A stretch of DNA of 64,000 bases, taken from assembly GCF_036924595.1 (NCBI RefSeq), contig NZ_JAZHRV010000001.1, positions 1,364,001 to 1,428,000 of the forward strand, given 5' to 3'. The stretch comes from Bradyrhizobium algeriense (lineage in GTDB: Bacteria; Pseudomonadota; Alphaproteobacteria; Rhizobiales; Xanthobacteraceae). The first letter of the stretch is position 1, and each line of letters begins with the position of its first letter. The notes under the pieces are model-generated. The model did not search any database. It saw only the letters and a list, made by a program, of their open reading frames with translations, and was not told where the DNA came from. A program made the translations under genes and the position numbers. Shown here piece by piece: positions 25,955 through 34,386 of this stretch.

Positions 25955-26035
25955 CTATGCAAAATCGGCCGCAGCGAGAACTCTATATTTTCAGATCATC
26001 TCAGCAAATTCTTTGCGTTGCTGGTTTTTGCATAG
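25955..26035. promoter_or_regulatory. Divergent pair of GATTTTGCATAG elements
   Basis: CTATGCAAAATC at 25955-25966 reads GATTTTGCATAG toward the HlyD gene (62 bp before its start). GTTTTTGCATAG at 26024-26035 faces the plus-strand gene (86 bp before ATG 26121). One element per direction in a divergent promoter argues for a directional promoter or activator site. Confidence 0.65.
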
Positions 26036-26120
26036 CCGATCGCGCGAAGCCTTCTCATAGTCGTGGACGAGCGTGACCGTCCGAGACGTGGTCATCCCAT
26101 TCACAACAGGAGAGGCAGAC

Positions 26121-26801
26121 ATGAAGCGCGCAAGGCTGGCACAGATTGCGGGACTGCTCGTGGTTTCGGCGTTGATTGGCCCGAGGGCGTCCTTCGGACA
26201 GACGGCACCGGTGCCCCACAACATGAAAACAATCGGTGCAGCTTCAGGGCACGCCAAGTCCGAGCTCGTGCCGTCGCTGTTCGTGCTTAATTCGCGCGGC
26301 GCCGCCCTGCAGGGCGACACGCTGACCCTGACCGGCGTGACACCGAGCTCGATCATCTTCGCGGACCGTCCGGTGCGCGCCGCGGGTCACCAGCCAACCG
26401 CCGACGTGATCGCGGAATGGGGATCCGGCGACGACAGCTTTGCCAAGAACCCGCCGAACGCGACCGTGTCGGTACTCGGCAAGGACGGCTCGGTAAAGGA
26501 CGCCGTTGTGGTGCTGAAGAACCCGAAGCTCGAGGGCGACAAGCTCACCTTCAACGTCCAGGTCCTTGAAGGTGATCTGGCCGGCGCCGACGGCGCGGCC
26601 GCGCTCTTCATCGATATCATTGGCCGGCCGTTCACGCCGCTGTCGTTTGCCGGCGTTGCCCGCCGCACGGCGTTCAGGGGCGCGATGTATGCCGGCGCCG
26701 TCGGGGCGGCAGCGTATGGCGCGGCTGCGTACTACCACCCATACGCATACGCGTACCCCCGTGCGGCTTGCGGCTATTACCCGTATCCGCCCTGCTACTG
26801 A
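26121..26801 (+). CDS. Secreted protein of unknown function with Tyr/Pro-rich tail
   Basis: 226 residues from ATG 26121 (ribosome site aggagaggcag). Signal peptide ARLAQIAGLLVVSALIGPRA, cleavage after SFG near residue 27. The mature domain, about residues 30-180, appears as a beta-rich fold: SLFVLNSRGAALQGDTLTL, PTADVIAEWGSGDDSF, DAVVVLKNPKLEGDKLTFNV, ALFIDIIGRPFTP. Then comes a Gly/Ala hinge (MYAGAVGAAAYGAAAYY) and a tail of Tyr/Pro ending ACGYYPYPPCY. The family occurs upstream of DUF1254 genes in related bacteria to my knowledge, with no known function. Copies of its tail sequence recur as scars at 28378 and 33251. Confidence 0.8.
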   Translation: MKRARLAQIAGLLVVSALIGPRASFGQTAPVPHNMKTIGAASGHAKSELVPSLFVLNSRGAALQGDTLTLTGVTPSSIIFADRPVRAAGHQPTADVIAEWGSGDDSFAKNPPNATVSVLGKDGSVKDAVVVLKNPKLEGDKLTFNVQVLEGDLAGADGAAALFIDIIGRPFTPLSFAGVARRTAFRGAMYAGAVGAAAYGAAAYYHPYAYAYPRAACGYYPYPPCY

Positions 26802-26917
26802 GACTCGCGAAAAACGGGGGAGGCGCCGTTTCCCCCGTTTGCACGGCGTCTCGATCAGGGAATCGCCAGCGCCTTTTGATCTGAACCAAACGAAATCCGA
26901 TTGAACGGAGATTTTCA

Positions 26918-28348
26918 ATGGACATCACTCGACGCAATCTCACCCTGGGTGGCGTCAGCCTGTTGGCGGGAGCTTCCGCAAGCACCATCAGCCGTGCCGA
27001 ACTCGGTTCATTCCTCGGAATCGGGGAGGGCGTCGAGGACTTCCTGCTCGCCACCGACGCCTACATCTTCGGATATCCGCTGGTGACGATGGAGATGACG
27101 CGGCGCGTCATCACCAACGTCGCGGCTCCCGCCGGGACGCGCGGACCGATGGGCCAGATCATCAAGCTGCGGCATTATCCCGATGCATCGTTCCGGGACG
27201 TCACCGCGCCGAATGCTGATACGCTCTACACGACCTCCTTCTTCGATGTCGGCAAGGAGCCGTGGGTGCTCAGCATCCCCGACATGAAAGGCCGCTACGC
27301 GTTGTTGCCGATGCTCGACGGCTGGACCACCGTGTTCGAGGTGCCGGGCAAACGCACCACCGGCACCGGTGCGCAGACCTACGCCATCACCGGTCCGGGC
27401 TGGAAGGGCACGCTGCCCCCAGGGGTCAAGGAATACAAGTCGCCCACCGCCATCGTATGGCTGCTCGGGCGCATCTACTGCACCGGCACGCCGGAGGATT
27501 ACGCCGAGGTGCACAAGCTGCAGGATGAATTCAAGCTGGTGCCGTTGAGCTCATACGGAAAACCCTACACGCCGCCTCCGGGGACCGTCGATCCCACAAT
27601 CGACATGAAGACGGCCGTGCGCGAGCAGGTCAACCGGATGGATACGGTGGCGTACTTCACGCTGCTGTGCAAGCTGATGAAGGATAATCCTCCGGCGGCG
27701 GCCGATGCACCGCAGTTGGCCAAATTCGCCAAGCTCGGCATCGTGCCGGGTCAGGACTTCGACGCAAGCAAGCTCAAGGCGGATTTCGTCAAGCGAGTGC
27801 CAGAGGTCGCCGTCGACCGGATCATGTTGCAGTTCAAGGTCAACAAGAACATTACCGACGAGAACGGCTGGGCCTTCACGACCAAGACCGGCATCTACGG
27901 GACTGACTACCTGATGCGCGCGCTCGTCACCGCGATCGGGCTTGGGGCCAACCGGCCGCAGGACGCGGTCTATCCGACTTCACAGAAGGATGCGGAGGGC
28001 CGCAAGTACAACGGCGCCAACAAGTACGTGATGCGTTTCGCCAAGGGCCAGCTGCCTCCGGCGGAGGGATTTTGGTCGCTCACGATGTATGACTCCGGCT
28101 ATTTCTTCGTCAAAAATCCGCTCAACCGCTACTCGATCAGCGCGCGCGAGGAGCTGAAATCGAATCCGGACGGCTCCACCGATCTCTACATCCAGAAGGA
28201 CTCGCCGGGGAAGGACAAGGAATCCAACTGGCTTCCCGCACCGTCAGGCGATTTTGTCCTGATGATGCGGCTGTATTGGCCGAACGAGAAGAACCCCTCG
28301 ATCATCGATGGATCGTGGAAGATTCCGCCGGTCAAGCAGGTCACGTGA
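26918..28348 (+). CDS. DUF1254/DUF1214 protein 1, predicted Tat export
   Basis: 476 residues. The N-terminus MDITRRNLTLGGVSLLAGAS has the twin-arginine pattern and a hydrophobic core, so export by Tat is likely. DUF1254 covers about residues 45-175 (DAYIFGYPLVTMEMTRRVI, then APNADTLYTTSFFDVGKEPW and LPMLDGWTTVFEVPGKRTTG). DUF1214 covers about residues 345-450 (NKYVMRFAKGQLPPAEGFWS, LTMYDSGYFFVKNPLNRYSI). The end has the usual NWLPAPSGDFVLMMRLYWPN. Proteins of this type are periplasmic, of unknown activity; the two domains are usually found together. The ribosome site is cggagat. This is the first of four DUF1254 genes in tandem. Confidence 0.92.
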   Translation: MDITRRNLTLGGVSLLAGASASTISRAELGSFLGIGEGVEDFLLATDAYIFGYPLVTMEMTRRVITNVAAPAGTRGPMGQIIKLRHYPDASFRDVTAPNADTLYTTSFFDVGKEPWVLSIPDMKGRYALLPMLDGWTTVFEVPGKRTTGTGAQTYAITGPGWKGTLPPGVKEYKSPTAIVWLLGRIYCTGTPEDYAEVHKLQDEFKLVPLSSYGKPYTPPPGTVDPTIDMKTAVREQVNRMDTVAYFTLLCKLMKDNPPAAADAPQLAKFAKLGIVPGQDFDASKLKADFVKRVPEVAVDRIMLQFKVNKNITDENGWAFTTKTGIYGTDYLMRALVTAIGLGANRPQDAVYPTSQKDAEGRKYNGANKYVMRFAKGQLPPAEGFWSLTMYDSGYFFVKNPLNRYSISAREELKSNPDGSTDLYIQKDSPGKDKESNWLPAPSGDFVLMMRLYWPNEKNPSIIDGSWKIPPVKQVT

Positions 28349-28377
28349 GCCTGAAGTCGTCCTGCAAACACAAACTC

Positions 28378-28434
28378 TCATATCCCTACGCTCGTCCGGC
28401 CTGCGGCTATTACCCTTATCCGCCCTGCTATTGA
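28378..28434 (+). pseudogene. Scar: copied 3' tail of the gene at 26121
   Basis: The plus strand reads S-Y-P-Y-A-R-P-A-C-G-Y-Y-P-Y-P-P-C-Y-stop, almost the exact C-terminal tail of the secreted protein ending at 26801 (AYPRAACGYYPYPPCY). No start or body accompanies it. It shows that the unit secreted protein-DUF1254 was once repeated here and that the secreted-protein copy was deleted. Confidence 0.7.
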
Positions 28435-28500
28435 ACGCCGGCGCTTTGGCGCTGGCATCCGACCGCACGAAACAACGACGATGATAAAGGAGAGCATCCC

Positions 28501-29940
28501 ATGTTGACGAAACGCGATCTGCTTCGCTCCGCTGCGATGACTGCGCTCGCCGTCACAACGGCGAAGTCCACCCCGGCAATTGCGCAGAACAAAGCCGATT
28601 GGCCCAGGCTGTTAGAGGCCAAGGACATCGCCGAGGCAGGGTTCATCTACGGCCTGCCAATCGTGATGAACTATGCAATCATGTACGAGTACGCGGTCGA
28701 TCGCAATTCGGGGCAGTTCAAGGCGCCGTTCAACCAAATCAAGAACGAGCCCAACGTCTACACCTACAAGGATACGGCAATCGTCACGCCGAACAGCGAC
28801 ACGCCCTATTCCTTCGTGTGGCTGGATTTGCGGGCGGAACCGGTGGTGCTCTCGGTGCCGGCGATCGACCCGAAGCGCTACTACTCGGTCATGCTCTGCG
28901 ACGGCAATACCTACAATTACGGCTATATCGGCACCCGAGCCACAGGGAGCGAGGCCAGCGACTACATGGTGGTCGGGCCCGACTGGAAGGGCGACACCCC
29001 GGCGGGCATCAAACAGGTGTTTCGTTCGAGCACACAGTTTTCCCTCGCGGGCTATCGCACCCAGCTTTTCGGCCCGGATGATCTCGACAACGTCAAGAAG
29101 GTGCAAGCTGGCTACAAGGTGCAGATGCTCTCGGCCTATCTGAAGCAGACGCCGCCGTCGGCCGCGCCAACCATCGACTTCCCCAAGATCGACAAGGAAC
29201 TCGTGAAGACCAACTTCTTCGATTATCTCGACTTCGCGCTGCAATTCGGGCCGGAACAGGGTAATGAGAAGGAGATACGCGCCAAGCTGGCACGCATCGG
29301 CGTCGGGCCGGGCAAGGCCCTCAACTTCAAGGACTTGCCACTGGAGCATAAGCTGGAGCTTGGCCTCGGCATGAAGGAGGGCCAGCGGAAGGTCGACGAG
29401 GCCGTCGCAAATGCCGGCAAGGCGATTAATGGCTGGCGGGTTAGCGGTCTTCCAGGCGATAGCGCCCACTACAATGGCGACTGGTTGAAGCGTGCCGTCG
29501 CCGCTCAGGCCGGCATTTATGGCAATGACCCGGCGGAAGCGACCTATCCGTTCACGCGCGTTGACAGCGACGGCCAGACGCTCGACGGCAGCAAGCACAA
29601 TTACACACTGACCTTCCCGGCGGGACAACTGCCACCGGTGAACTCCTTCTGGTCGGTGACGATGTATGACGGCAAGAGCCAACTCCTGATCAAGAACCCG
29701 ATCAACCGCTACCTCATCAACTCGCCGATGTTACCCGGCATGAAGAAGAATGAGGATGGCTCGCTCACCCTCTACATCCAGAAGGACAGCCCCGGCGCGG
29801 ACAAGGAAGCAAATTGGCTGCCTGCGCCCAATGACACGATCTATCTCGTGATGCGCCTGTACTGGCCGAAGACGGAAGCGCCGTCCATCCTGCCGGCCGG
29901 CGAAGGCACCTGGCGGCCGCCCGGCATCAAGCGGGTTTGA
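28501..29940 (+). CDS. DUF1254/DUF1214 protein 2
   Basis: 479 residues with signal peptide MLTKRDLLRSAAMTALAVTT, cleavage after AIAQ; an R-D-L-L without a second Arg makes Sec export more likely than Tat. DUF1254 (about residues 50-175): GFIYGLPIVMNYAIMYEYAV, VTPNSDTPYSFVWLDLRAEP, SDYMVVGPDWKG. DUF1214 (about 350-460): HNYTLTFPAGQLPPVNSFWS, VTMYDGKSQLLIKNPINRYL. It is most similar to the next gene (roughly 70 percent identity by eye), so the two arose by tandem duplication. The ribosome site aaggag lies before ATG 28501. Confidence 0.93.
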   Translation: MLTKRDLLRSAAMTALAVTTAKSTPAIAQNKADWPRLLEAKDIAEAGFIYGLPIVMNYAIMYEYAVDRNSGQFKAPFNQIKNEPNVYTYKDTAIVTPNSDTPYSFVWLDLRAEPVVLSVPAIDPKRYYSVMLCDGNTYNYGYIGTRATGSEASDYMVVGPDWKGDTPAGIKQVFRSSTQFSLAGYRTQLFGPDDLDNVKKVQAGYKVQMLSAYLKQTPPSAAPTIDFPKIDKELVKTNFFDYLDFALQFGPEQGNEKEIRAKLARIGVGPGKALNFKDLPLEHKLELGLGMKEGQRKVDEAVANAGKAINGWRVSGLPGDSAHYNGDWLKRAVAAQAGIYGNDPAEATYPFTRVDSDGQTLDGSKHNYTLTFPAGQLPPVNSFWSVTMYDGKSQLLIKNPINRYLINSPMLPGMKKNEDGSLTLYIQKDSPGADKEANWLPAPNDTIYLVMRLYWPKTEAPSILPAGEGTWRPPGIKRV

Positions 29941-29996
29941 CAGACGTCCGAATGCAGATCGATTCGACAATTCAATCGAGTTAAGGAGTAGTGCAA

Positions 29997-31427
29997 ATGT
30001 TGACGAAGCGAGATTTACTTCGCTCCACCGTGGCGATCGCCGCCGGCGCCGCGATTGCCAGGCCAAGCCTGCTGATGGCGCAGAGCTATCCCGGCATCAT
30101 CGAGGCCAAGGGCATCGCCGAAACCGGATTCATCTACGGCCTGCCGATCGTGATGAACTACGGCACCATGTACGAATTTGCCGTTGACCAGAATTCGGGG
30201 CAGTTCAAGGCGCCGTTCAATCAGATCAAGAACTTATCCCACGTCGCTACCTATAAAGACACCGCCGTCATTACGCCGAACAGCGACACGCCCTATTCGA
30301 TTTTGTGGGTAGACCTGAGGGCGGAGCCGATGGTGGTTTCGGTCCCGGCGGTGGACCCGAAGCGCTACTACGCTGTCCAGCTTATCGACGGCAACACATT
30401 CAACTACGGCTATATCGGCAGCCGCGCCACTGGAAGCGAGGCTGGCGACTACATGGTCGTCGGACCGGAGTGGAAGGGAGCAACTCCCGCCGGAGTCAAG
30501 AAGGTGTTCCAGTCGACCACGCAGTTTTCGTTCGTTCTCTTTCGCACCCAGCTTTTTGATCCGGGCGACATCGGCAACGTGATCAAGGTGCAGGCCGGCT
30601 ATAAGGCGCAGCCGCTTTCCGCCTTTCTGAAGCAGCCGGCGCCGCCCGCTTCGCCGGCTGTGAATTTTCCGAAGATCGACAAGGAACTCGTGAAGACGAA
30701 CTTCTTCGAGTATCTCGATTTCTGCCTGCAGTTCGCGCCGGCGCTCGAGAGCGAGAAGGATATCCGCGCGAAGCTTGCGCGCATCGGCGTCGGGCCGGGA
30801 AAGACCTTCAGCTTCAGGGATCTCCCGCTTGAGCACAAGGCGGAGATTCTCATCGGAATGAGGCAAGGCGAACGAAAAGTCGACGAGGCCGTCGCAAAGG
30901 GCGGCGTATCGCTCAACGGATGGCAGGTCAACTCCTTCTTTGGCAATGCCGAGTTCTACAATGGCGACTGGCTGAAACGCGCCGCGGGCGCCAAGGCGGG
31001 CATCTACGGCAACGATGCGGTCGAGGCGGTCTATCCGCTCACGCGCGTCGACGATGACGGCAAGCCGCTCGACGGCAGCAAGCACAACTACACGCTGACC
31101 TTCCCGGCCGGTAAATTGCCGCCGGTCAACGCCTTCTGGTCGGTGACGATGTACGATGGCAAGACGCAGCTTCTGATCGAGAATCCGATCAACCGCTATC
31201 TGATCAATTCGCCGATGCTGCCGACCATGAAGAAGAACGCCGACGGGTCGCTGACGCTGTACATCCAGCACAAGTCGCCGGGTGCGGATAAGGAATCGAA
31301 CTGGCTACCGGCGCCGAACGGCCCGATTTATACGGTCATGCGGCTCTACTGGCCGAAAACAGAAGCGCCTTCAATTCTGCCGGTCGGCAATGGGACGTGG
31401 CAGCCGCCCGGTATCAATGCTGCGTAA
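29997..31427 (+). CDS. DUF1254/DUF1214 protein 3 (tandem duplicate of protein 2)
   Basis: 476 residues from ATG 29997; the GTG at 29991 is in frame, but ATG aligns with the MLTKRDLLRS start of the previous protein and has aaggag upstream. Signal peptide STVAIAAGAAIARPSLLMA. DUF1254: GFIYGLPIVMNYGTMYEFAV, ITPNSDTPYSILWVDLRAEP, GDYMVVGPEWKG. DUF1214: HNYTLTFPAGKLPPVNAFWS, VTMYDGKTQLLIENPINRYL. The 56-bp gap to the previous gene and common direction suggest one transcript. Charged helices between the two domains (LARIGVGPGKTFSFRDLPLE) are the most conserved part of the pair. Confidence 0.93.
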   Translation: MLTKRDLLRSTVAIAAGAAIARPSLLMAQSYPGIIEAKGIAETGFIYGLPIVMNYGTMYEFAVDQNSGQFKAPFNQIKNLSHVATYKDTAVITPNSDTPYSILWVDLRAEPMVVSVPAVDPKRYYAVQLIDGNTFNYGYIGSRATGSEAGDYMVVGPEWKGATPAGVKKVFQSTTQFSFVLFRTQLFDPGDIGNVIKVQAGYKAQPLSAFLKQPAPPASPAVNFPKIDKELVKTNFFEYLDFCLQFAPALESEKDIRAKLARIGVGPGKTFSFRDLPLEHKAEILIGMRQGERKVDEAVAKGGVSLNGWQVNSFFGNAEFYNGDWLKRAAGAKAGIYGNDAVEAVYPLTRVDDDGKPLDGSKHNYTLTFPAGKLPPVNAFWSVTMYDGKTQLLIENPINRYLINSPMLPTMKKNADGSLTLYIQHKSPGADKESNWLPAPNGPIYTVMRLYWPKTEAPSILPVGNGTWQPPGINAA

Positions 31428-31571
31428 TGATTATCCCCGACCTGCTGATGCGCGGTGCCACGTGAGGCGCCGCGCAGCCCGGATTGCAACAAGGAACAAA
31501 AGCTCATGAAACGCTACCTGAGATTGGCCGGCGCTACTCTTGCAGTGGCTGTCGACGAGGAGAGAGCCGTG

Positions 31572-33074
31572 ATGCGCGCGACGAGACTGCTTTGCGCCAC
31601 CGTTGCAGTGGTACTGATGGGCTTGGGCGCCGCTTCCGCACAGACCTACAAGATGACGACGCCTTTCTCATCGGGCGTCGCCGTACCGGACAAGATCGAA
31701 TCCTCGATCGGGACGCTGAATCTCGATTACGGCTACCCGTCGGTCGATACCGTTGAAAAAATCTACGACAACCTGGATCGTTCGCGCGCGCTACAGGCTT
31801 ATCTGCTGGCGATTCCGATCGTGAATCAGGCCGGCATGCGCGACTCGCTGCGCAAGTTCGGACCTGATAACCAGACAGACGTGATCTGGGAAAATCTGGT
31901 CGATCCGAAGACCGTCGCGCTGACGGCCAACGACAACACGATCTACAACTTCATGTGGGTCGACACGAGCAAGGGACCGGTGGTGGCCGAGATTCCGCCC
32001 AAGGTGCTCGGGATGATCGACGACTTCTGGTACAAGTGGGTGGCGGACATCGGCATCACCGGGGCCGACAAGGGCGAGGGCGGCAAATACCTCCTGTTGC
32101 CGCCTGGATTCAAGGGCGAGATACCACCGGGGTATCACGTCGTGCGGCCGAGCACTTTCGGCAGCTACCTCGTCTTTCGTGCCTTCGTTGTGGACGGTTC
32201 GACCCGACCCGGGGTTGACTCGGTCAAGAAGAACCTGCGGATCTATCGCCTGGCCGAGACCGCCAACCCACCGCCGATGAAGTTCGTCAATGCTTCCGGT
32301 ATTCCCTCGAACTTTGTCTCGCCGGGTGACTACTCGTTCTGGAGCCTGTTGAACCAGGTCATCCAGGAAGAGCCGGCGGACGGTTCCGATCCCACCACCT
32401 TGGGCCTGTTCGCCTCGATCGGCATCGTCAAGGGCCAGCCCTTCAATCCCGATGAGCGGATGAAGAGGATCCTGACCGACGCCGCCAACATCGGCGCCGT
32501 GACGGCGCGGACGATCGCCTTCAAGGTTCGCGCGAAGGATGCGTATTTCTATCCGGACAGTACGTGGCGCTTGCCGTTTTTCGGCGGCTACAAGTTCGAG
32601 ACAGCACCCGGTGTCAGCAACTTGGACGGTGCTGTCTTCTACTATTACTTCGCCATCGGCGTCACGCCAGCGATGGAAGAGAAGATGGTGGGCCGGGGCT
32701 CGCAATATCCCTGGTCGGTGCAGGATGCGAAGGGCAATCCCTTTGATGGCGGCAACACTTACATGCTGCGCCTGCCGCCAAATATCCCGGTCAAGGATTT
32801 CTGGTCGGTCATCGTCTACGACAACCAGACCCGCTCGATGGTGCAAACCGACCAGCAAGCCCCGAGCGTCAGTAGCCAGAGCAAGGGAGTCAAGGTCAAT
32901 ACGGACGGATCGGTGGATGTCTACTTCGGACCGAACGCTCCTGCAGGAATGGAGAACAATTGGGTGCAGACGATTCCGGGCAAGGGCTGGTTCATGATCC
33001 TTCGGCTCTACGGTCCGCTGGAGCCTTGGTTCGACAAGACATGGAAGCCGGGCGAGATCGAACTGGTGCAGTGA
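31572..33074 (+). CDS. DUF1254/DUF1214 protein 4 (divergent)
   Basis: 500 residues from ATG 31572, chosen because gaggagaga precedes it and a signal peptide follows (MRATRLLCATVAVVLMGLGA, cleaved at ASA). The frame extends to 31455, and the ATG at 31506 begins a second, partial signal-like sequence (MKRYLRLAGATLAVAV) that looks like the left-over start of another gene fused in frame. DUF1254: YLLAIPIVNQAGMRDSLRKF, TANDNTIYNFMWVDTSKGPV. DUF1214 near NTYMLRLPPNIPVKDFWSVI, VYDNQTRSMVQTDQ. It is less similar to proteins 2 and 3 and belongs to a separate subgroup. Confidence 0.9.
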   Translation: MRATRLLCATVAVVLMGLGAASAQTYKMTTPFSSGVAVPDKIESSIGTLNLDYGYPSVDTVEKIYDNLDRSRALQAYLLAIPIVNQAGMRDSLRKFGPDNQTDVIWENLVDPKTVALTANDNTIYNFMWVDTSKGPVVAEIPPKVLGMIDDFWYKWVADIGITGADKGEGGKYLLLPPGFKGEIPPGYHVVRPSTFGSYLVFRAFVVDGSTRPGVDSVKKNLRIYRLAETANPPPMKFVNASGIPSNFVSPGDYSFWSLLNQVIQEEPADGSDPTTLGLFASIGIVKGQPFNPDERMKRILTDAANIGAVTARTIAFKVRAKDAYFYPDSTWRLPFFGGYKFETAPGVSNLDGAVFYYYFAIGVTPAMEEKMVGRGSQYPWSVQDAKGNPFDGGNTYMLRLPPNIPVKDFWSVIVYDNQTRSMVQTDQQAPSVSSQSKGVKVNTDGSVDVYFGPNAPAGMENNWVQTIPGKGWFMILRLYGPLEPWFDKTWKPGEIELVQ

Positions 33075-33144
33075 TGCGGTAACGGAGCGGCAGGCTAGGC
33101 GCTTGCCGCTCCGCACCGGTGCGGAGGATGTCGTCTCTTGCGGG

Positions 33145-33240
33145 CTATTTCTTCTCTTCTTTCGCGGCCAGTGGAGCGGCCTCGTTCGCCGTGCGGATGA
33201 AGCTCTTCATCGCACCGTCGTACCAGGCCTTGAAGGCCTA
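33145..33240 (-). pseudogene. C-terminal remnant of a minus-strand gene
   Basis: The minus strand reads A-F-K-A-W-Y-D-G-A-M-K-S-F-I-R-T-A-N-E-A then APLAAKEEKK and stop, a plausible helical, charged protein end. An in-frame TAG lies directly before it and there is no start. It is a fragment only; the parent family is not recognised. Confidence 0.35.
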
Positions 33241-33250
33241 GGCCGTTGAG

Positions 33251-33300
33251 ACCGTACGCGCGGCCTGTGTGCGCTACTACCACTATCCGCGTTCTATTGA
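33251..33300 (+). pseudogene. Second scar of the Tyr/Pro tail
   Basis: R-A-A-C-V-R-Y-Y-H-Y-P-R on the plus strand, then after a 1-bp shift a tat-tga ending, resembling the tail of the protein at 26121 (RAACGYYPYPPCY). It is more decayed than the copy at 28378. Confidence 0.5.
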
Positions 33301-33380
33301 GAAGAGAGGAAGCGGGGGAGATGCAGGACTTCTCCCGCTTCAATTCAGCGACCAGGTGACGAGCTCAGCAGGAGAATGGA

Positions 33381-33749
33381 ATGGAGCGCAAGATGTACAG
33401 GGCCCTGATTTTCGCAACGATACTGTCTGCGACGGCGATTCCGGTTGCCCGCGCCCAGGTCGATCTCAGCACCTATGCCGACGCCAACGGCTTCCTCAAT
33501 GTCCAGAAGTTGACATGCGCTCAGCTGGCCGGGACCTGGCAAGGCGATGCCGACCGCCTGACAGCCTGGTACAGCGGCTGGTACAACGGACTTGCTCGCA
33601 AGCATTATATGGATATCGTCAAATCAAAAGAGGCCGAGCACGAAATCATTGTCTATTGCAAGGCGAACCCCGGTCAATTGATCATCGAGGCGGTCGCCGT
33701 CGTGTTCAAGGACATGCGGGCGAAGCTGGGGATTGAAATGAAGCCCTAG
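33381..33749 (+). CDS. HdeA-family periplasmic protein
   Basis: 122 residues. Signal peptide MYRALIFATILSATAIPVA, cleaved after RAQ near residue 26. The mature part has the HdeA pattern: LTCAQLAGTWQGDADRLTAW, then YSGWYNGLARKH, and EIIVYCKANPGQLIIEAVAV. Two Cys, one in each half, would form the family disulfide. HdeA proteins are acid-activated periplasmic chaperones in enterics; alphaproteobacterial homologues are mainly annotated from sequence. Starts at 33381 or 33393 are both possible (aggag precedes). It follows the DUF1254 array on the same strand, consistent with a periplasmic stress role. Confidence 0.85.
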   Translation: MERKMYRALIFATILSATAIPVARAQVDLSTYADANGFLNVQKLTCAQLAGTWQGDADRLTAWYSGWYNGLARKHYMDIVKSKEAEHEIIVYCKANPGQLIIEAVAVVFKDMRAKLGIEMKP

Positions 33750-33787
33750 CGGATTCACCGCGATCTCGGCGACCCTGCGCAAGGGCG

Positions 33788-33799
33788 GATTGTGCATAG
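33788..33799 (+). promoter_or_regulatory. GATTGTGCATAG element before the receiver-kinase genes
   Basis: This is one mismatch from GATTTTGCATAG, on the coding strand, 122 bp before ATG 33921. Confidence 0.5.
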
Positions 33800-33920
33800 C
33801 GTCCCAGGGAGGGCCGATGCAGATTGCTGTTCGCAAGCGCCAGTCCTGATCGCGATCCGTAACTGGGAATTGCTTTTCTTGCCGAAGGGATAACTGCAAA
33901 CAGCCAATGATCGTTTCGTC

Positions 33921-34274
33921 ATGCGCACCATAGCTGTCGTCGATGACAATCCCAGCATGCTGCAAGGTCTAAACCGCCTTTTGTCGGCCCATGGCTACCG
34001 TGTCCGGACGTTTGCATCGGCAGAGTCGTTTTTGGAGGCCTATGCCGAGTGCGAAGCGGATTGTTTGCTGCTGGATATTCACCTTGGCGGAATCTCAGGC
34101 ATCGACCTGCAACGGCAGTTGATCGCGTCAGGTAGAGAATTACCGGTCATTATGATGACGGCCATCGATAATGAGGTTACCCGGCAGGAGGCATTCGACG
34201 CGGGCTGCATTGCGTATTTGAAGAAACCGTTTCTGTCAAAGCTGCTGATCGATGCCGTCGGCAGGATTCCCTGA
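33921..34274 (+). CDS. Single-domain response regulator (receiver only)
   Basis: 117 residues, a complete receiver with no output domain: acidic pair VVDDNPSML, phospho-acceptor Asp in CLLLDIHLGG, Thr in VIMMTAIDNE and Lys in IAYLKKPFLS. It resembles the receiver half of FixJ regulators. A stand-alone receiver can relay phosphate or modulate a kinase. The stop 113 bp before the kinase start suggests co-transcription. It may pass phosphate to the FixJ-type regulator at 23908 indirectly, but no phosphotransfer protein is seen (inference). Confidence 0.9.
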   Translation: MRTIAVVDDNPSMLQGLNRLLSAHGYRVRTFASAESFLEAYAECEADCLLLDIHLGGISGIDLQRQLIASGRELPVIMMTAIDNEVTRQEAFDAGCIAYLKKPFLSKLLIDAVGRIP

Positions 34275-34386
34275 GGAATGGAGCCCAATTCTTTAACGAT
34301 TGCAGGGAATAGGTACTGGGCAAGTCGAGTAGGATTGGGTTCCGGGTCATATCGTGACATCCCGCGTAAACGGACCGCCTTATCGC

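Noticed and set aside
28612..29682. 356-codon minus-strand frame opposite DUF1254 protein 2 (and similar ones at 30234-31271 and 31791-33116)
   Set aside because: Arg/Leu-rich mirror frames of high G+C coding DNA; the plus strand has full, conserved proteins with signal peptides.
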